A DNA stretch of 35,728 bases from a bacterium (lineage in GTDB: Bacteria > Patescibacteriota > Saccharimonadia > Saccharimonadales > AWTP1-31), in contig JAUHZB010000008.1 of the NCBI GenBank assembly GCA_030426125.1, positions 1 through 35,728 on the forward strand, given 5' to 3'. How positions within the stretch are numbered: position 1 is the first letter of the stretch; each line of letters starts with the position of its first letter. The notes under the pieces are model-generated. The model was not told where the DNA came from. It ran no database searches and saw nothing but the letters and a program-made list of their open reading frames with translations. Position numbers and translations under genes: made by a program. Of the stretch, positions 32,850 to 35,728 are shown piece by piece.

Positions 32850-34283
32850 ATGAGTAAACACAAACTACCAATAGTGGCTATAGTTGGACGCGCCAATGTC
32901 GGCAAGTCTACTTTGTTTAATAATGTCCTTAGACGCCGTGAAACAATAGTCGCCAAAGAAGCTGGGACTACTAGAGATAGTATTATGGCTAAAGCATCTG
33001 TATATATCGACGGTGGTGAGGACAATGAGTCGGCTACTAGTATCAGTCGAACAGACAGAACTAAAAGTCAAGAAAAAATTAGACAAGACTTTTGGCTGGT
33101 AGACACCGCTGGCGTAAAAGACCCTGAAGACGACTTTGAGTTAACTATTCAGGATCAAGTAGTCCAAGCCTCAGATAGCGCCGATATTATCTGGGTGGTA
33201 ATTGATGCCACCATTATGATCACTGAGGAAGACCGCCGAGTGGCTAAAACTGCTCTAAAGAGCAAAAAGCCAGTAGTGCTAGTAGTCAACAAAATGGACA
33301 AAGCTAGCAAAAAGGGAGTCGATGACTTTAAACGCCTTGGCATTAAGAACATTATCCTGATATCTGCAGCTCAAAACCTTGGTATAGACGATCTTCTGGA
33401 AGACTTAGTAGAACAGGTGCCAAGAGCCCGCCTGAACGAGGCCCCAGACAAACTCAAGCTTGCCATATTAGGTAGACCGAATGTAGGTAAGTCACATTTA
33501 TTTAATAGTCTAGCCAAAAAACAGCAGGCAATAGTTGCCGACAGAGCTGGAACCACGAGGGATATAAACCGAGCTACCATTAAATACCAAGGGCGTGAAA
33601 TTGAGCTACTCGACACCGCTGGTATCCGCAAAAGTGGAAAAATTGAAGTCGGAATAGAGAAGTTTAGTGTTCTTAGATCACTTAGCGCTATAGAGCAGTC
33701 AGATATCTGTCTACTAGTTATGGATGTCAACGAGCTAAACACCGGTTTAGATCAAAAAATCGCTGGGATGATCAAAGAAGCTGGCAAAGGACTAATTATT
33801 GTTATTAGTAAGTGGGATAGTATAGATGATGAAAAAACTGCCTATACTCGCGATCAGTTAGCTGGCCAAATCCGCTACAGTTTTGACTTTGTGCCGTGGG
33901 CACCGTTGGTTATCACCAGCTCGGTAACTGGACAGAATGTAACCAAGATTTTTGAATTAACTCTTCAAATAGATGAGAGGCGGAATAAGAGCTATAAAAC
34001 TAGCGAACTAAACCGCTGGCTACGTAAAACTGTTAGTTTACATCCACCAGCTGGACTAAAGAACCGATCACCGAAGCTCAACTACATAATTCACGAAGAC
34101 GACAACCCCAACCCCAGCTTTAAGGTGTTTGGTTCGCACACTAAATACTTACACTGGAGCTACAAGCGCTTTATGGATCGAAAGTTTAGAGAAGACTACG
34201 ACCTCGATGGTACTCCTATTAAATTTTGGTTTATAGAGAAGGCTGACCGTCATAAGCATGGTGTTAAACCATCAGATCAATAA
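32850..34283 (+). CDS. der: Ribosome-assembly GTPase Der (EngA)
   Basis: 477 residues. First GTPase: GRANVGKS (13-20), DTAGV (85-89), NKMD (147-150). Second: GRPNVGKS (208-215), DTAGI (255-259), SKWD (320-323, normally NKxD). The KH-like C-terminus (about 360-465) is present. Der binds 50S precursors with two G domains. Two oddities: about 25 residues (52-78, acidic/Ser-rich) are inserted before the first DTAG, and Ser replaces Asn in the second G4 motif, which should weaken guanine recognition. Confidence 0.93.
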   Translation: MSKHKLPIVAIVGRANVGKSTLFNNVLRRRETIVAKEAGTTRDSIMAKASVYIDGGEDNESATSISRTDRTKSQEKIRQDFWLVDTAGVKDPEDDFELTIQDQVVQASDSADIIWVVIDATIMITEEDRRVAKTALKSKKPVVLVVNKMDKASKKGVDDFKRLGIKNIILISAAQNLGIDDLLEDLVEQVPRARLNEAPDKLKLAILGRPNVGKSHLFNSLAKKQQAIVADRAGTTRDINRATIKYQGREIELLDTAGIRKSGKIEVGIEKFSVLRSLSAIEQSDICLLVMDVNELNTGLDQKIAGMIKEAGKGLIIVISKWDSIDDEKTAYTRDQLAGQIRYSFDFVPWAPLVITSSVTGQNVTKIFELTLQIDERRNKSYKTSELNRWLRKTVSLHPPAGLKNRSPKLNYIIHEDDNPNPSFKVFGSHTKYLHWSYKRFMDRKFREDYDLDGTPIKFWFIEKADRHKHGVKPSDQ

Positions 34284-34317
34284 TAGCTAAGAATTAGTTT
34301 ATTCTTTACTATTTTAC

Positions 34318-34332
34318 TGGCATACTAAGGTC
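34318..34332 (+). promoter_or_regulatory. Extended -10 directly before pth
   Basis: TGG-CATACT (CATACT 34321-34326) ends six bases before the pth ATG at 34333. Confidence 0.4.
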
Positions 34333-34977
34333 ATGGGACTATTCACCAAGAAACTAAACAATACCGCCTCACACACACCGCTGTATACTCTAGATAACCA
34401 TAAAAGCTGGTTAATCGTTGGTCTAGGTAATCCCGGTGAGAAATACCTTAAAACTCGACATAATGCTGGTTTTTTGGCGCTGGATAATTTCGTGAACCAA
34501 TCCAGCGATATGCAGTCATGGGTCAATAAGAAGGACTTAAAAAGCCTGATGACCACCTTTAACCTAGAAGATAATAAGATAATAGCTATCAAGCCAACCA
34601 CTTTCATGAACGACAGTGGTCAAGCCGTGGCAGCAGTACGGAACTTCTTTAAATACAGCAACTCCCAAATTATCGTAATCCACGATGAATTAGATATAGA
34701 TTTTGGAACCATCAAAACTACTAATGATGGCGGTGCAGCTGGCCATAATGGCCTTAAATCACTAATATCACACCTAGGATCAGATTTTAATAGGATTCGA
34801 ATTGGCATTAATAACCAACAACGAGTCAAAAACAAAGAAAAAGACTTTGTCTTAATAGACTTCAACAAAGCCGAAACAGAGAACTTCCCAGAGTTGTTTA
34901 GAGAAGTAAACTCCATTCTAACTGAAACTATTTTTCAAAATAAACTAAACAGTGAAACTAGAAAGTTCATATTTTAA
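34333..34977 (+). CDS. pth: Peptidyl-tRNA hydrolase
   Basis: 214 residues. GLGNPGEKY with N33, RHNAGF with H43 (catalytic), FMNDSG with N93, IHDELD with D118, and GGAAGHNGL with N139 form the complete active site. It frees tRNA from peptidyl-tRNA dropped by ribosomes. About 25 residues precede the usual start (MGLFTKKLNN), so the start could be further in, but no good alternative start or RBS is visible. Confidence 0.93.
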   Translation: MGLFTKKLNNTASHTPLYTLDNHKSWLIVGLGNPGEKYLKTRHNAGFLALDNFVNQSSDMQSWVNKKDLKSLMTTFNLEDNKIIAIKPTTFMNDSGQAVAAVRNFFKYSNSQIIVIHDELDIDFGTIKTTNDGGAAGHNGLKSLISHLGSDFNRIRIGINNQQRVKNKEKDFVLIDFNKAETENFPELFREVNSILTETIFQNKLNSETRKFIF

Positions 34978-35011
34978 ATATAACTTTAAAGGGGATATCA
35001 ATTATATAACA

Positions 35012-35419
35012 ATGAAAAGACTAGAAACTTTTGAAATTGACAGCAAGAAACGACAAGTTCGATTCATAGATTCAAACACCGTCAAACGGGGTGTTCATTG
35101 CGATGTGTACGAATTCGTGGGTGATTCCAGCTGCGATTTGGCAATCGTTGAGGTTCAACCAGGTCAAACCACACCACTTCAACTCATAGTTCAAGGTGAT
35201 AAAACCATAGAAGGCTACGTGGAAGGAAGCGGTGAACTCTCTATAATAGCTAAATCTGGAGACATAAAAATACTAGAGTTTAATAAGCACCAAACAGGAA
35301 ATGTTGTTCTGGGCGTCGGTGACACTATGCAGTGGCAAGCGTCAGAAAACCAAAAGCTGGTCTTTTACGAGGTTTGTTATCCCAGCTACCAAGAAGGACG
35401 CTTCCAAAACCTCTCCTAA
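35012..35419 (+). CDS. Cupin-like small protein
   Basis: 135 residues from ATG 35012; a start at 34952 would overlap pth by 26 bases and add 20 odd residues. One beta-rich domain: VQPGQTTPLQLIVQGDKTIEG-like strand pattern and SGELSI match a cupin barrel, but the usual His metal ligands are not evident. Function unknown. It follows pth by 35 bases on the same strand. Confidence 0.55.
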   Translation: MKRLETFEIDSKKRQVRFIDSNTVKRGVHCDVYEFVGDSSCDLAIVEVQPGQTTPLQLIVQGDKTIEGYVEGSGELSIIAKSGDIKILEFNKHQTGNVVLGVGDTMQWQASENQKLVFYEVCYPSYQEGRFQNLS

Positions 35420-35434
35420 AAACGTCTGTAAATA

Positions 35435-35716
35435 AAGAGAGCCTCTAGAGGGGGTGGGCACCGCTAGAGGCTCATAACACCCTTCAACCCACCCGGATAA
35501 AGCATCAGAACCTACATAATACCGGCCTGTGCCGCCTCGTACCAAAAGGTACGTGATCATCGTGAGACTTATCTTGAAATCGGGACCTATATGTACTCCT
35601 AGGAGACTATAGGTATTAGTTAAAGGGATTAGTCTGTTTTAGAGCGTTGTACGAAAATTATCGTACAGCCAGTAAGTGGAGGGTAACAACTTAATAACTA
35701 AGCGCTCTAAAACAAT
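35435..35716 (+). ncRNA. Putative structured RNA, unknown family
   Basis: About 280 bases without a credible gene. Helix A: GAGCCTCTAG (35439-35448) with CTAGAGGCTC (35464-35473). Its loop holds GGGTGGG (35452-35458), complementary to CCCACCC at 35488-35494, a possible H-type pseudoknot. Further stems: CGTACC/GGTACG around AAAA (35538-35553), ACCTATA/TATAGGT (35585-35614), and a 12-bp terminal helix 35635-35646 with 35703-35714 enclosing TGTACGA/TCGTACA (35648-35667). I could not match it to RNase P RNA, tmRNA, SRP RNA or 6S RNA. Strand is uncertain. Confidence 0.5.
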
Positions 35717-35728
35717 CTAACAATTGTT

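Noticed and set aside
34952-35011. Longer cupin start at 34952
   Set aside because: It overlaps pth and adds a poorly structured tail; the inner ATG fits better, though neither has a good RBS.
35636-35646. GTTTTAGAGC, identical to the start of some Cas9 repeats
   Set aside because: No repeat-spacer array or cas gene in the window; the sequence forms one arm of a local 12-bp helix.

Overview
The window looks like a chromosomal segment of a Patescibacteria/CPR bacterium, most likely Candidatus Saccharibacteria (TM7). This is inferred from the mix of genes: gltX, der and pth beside a DUF3048 protein, short pilin-like type IV secretion proteins, a large serine recombinase next to a tRNA, and many short secreted proteins of unknown family. 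TGA is used as a stop throughout, so this is not a lineage that reads UGA as glycine. Many genes carry a -10 hexamer, often an extended TGN -10, only 6-8 bases before the start codon, which suggests frequent leaderless transcription.

Layout. (1) 1-2.9 kb, core-like: 3' end of gltX, a DUF3048 protein, a minor HEXXH metallopeptidase and a convergent HD-domain hydrolase. (2) 2.9-9.1 kb, accessory: a FucU/RbsD-type mutarotase, then a likely two-gene operon of a 1335-residue NACHT/STAND-like ATPase with a C-terminal PD-(D/E)XK nuclease signature and a small 4-fold beta-flower protein; then a broken DUF805 gene and a short PLD (HKD) protein. This pair is the best candidate for an undescribed, probably defensive, system. 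(3) 8.9-10.8 kb, remains of a type IV secretion/conjugation module: a small ORF, an XRE repressor, a 26-bp perfect palindrome, a VirB2-like pilin, and a VirB6-like N-terminus joined by a deletion to the C-terminus of a VirD4/TraD-like coupling protein. (4) 10.8-24.4 kb, a copper and envelope-redox island. A leftward eight-gene operon led by a CsoR-family repressor encodes a DUF5676-like protein, a His/Met-rich secreted protein, a zinc-ribbon protein, an F510_1955-type protein, a CopB-type ATPase, a cytochrome b5-like protein and a CxxCGG membrane protein. Rightward genes encode DUF305 and small CxxxC secreted proteins. VKOR, DsbA, a D,D-carboxypeptidase-like protein, a CHAP endopeptidase, a CDF transporter and an APC permease follow. 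(5) 24.4-29.3 kb: a membrane protein, a Fic protein, a DUF7249-like protein, a replication-relaxation protein, and a serine recombinase whose reading frame runs antisense through a tRNA-Glu and its terminator. (6) 29.4-35.7 kb, core: PAS histidine kinase, a response regulator with a long Pro/Ala/Thr tail, an RsuA/RluB-type pseudouridine synthase, Der, Pth, a cupin-like protein and about 280 bases of strongly folded non-coding sequence with a possible pseudoknot.

Interpretation. Regions 2-5 are probably a mosaic integrated element, or several stacked ones, whose right end lies at tRNA-Glu. The copper genes suggest sensing at the CsoR operator, export by the CopB-type ATPase, and binding outside the membrane by DUF305 and His/Met-rich proteins. 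VKOR and DsbA would supply disulfides to the many secreted Cys-containing proteins. The left boundary of the element cannot be seen from sequence alone.
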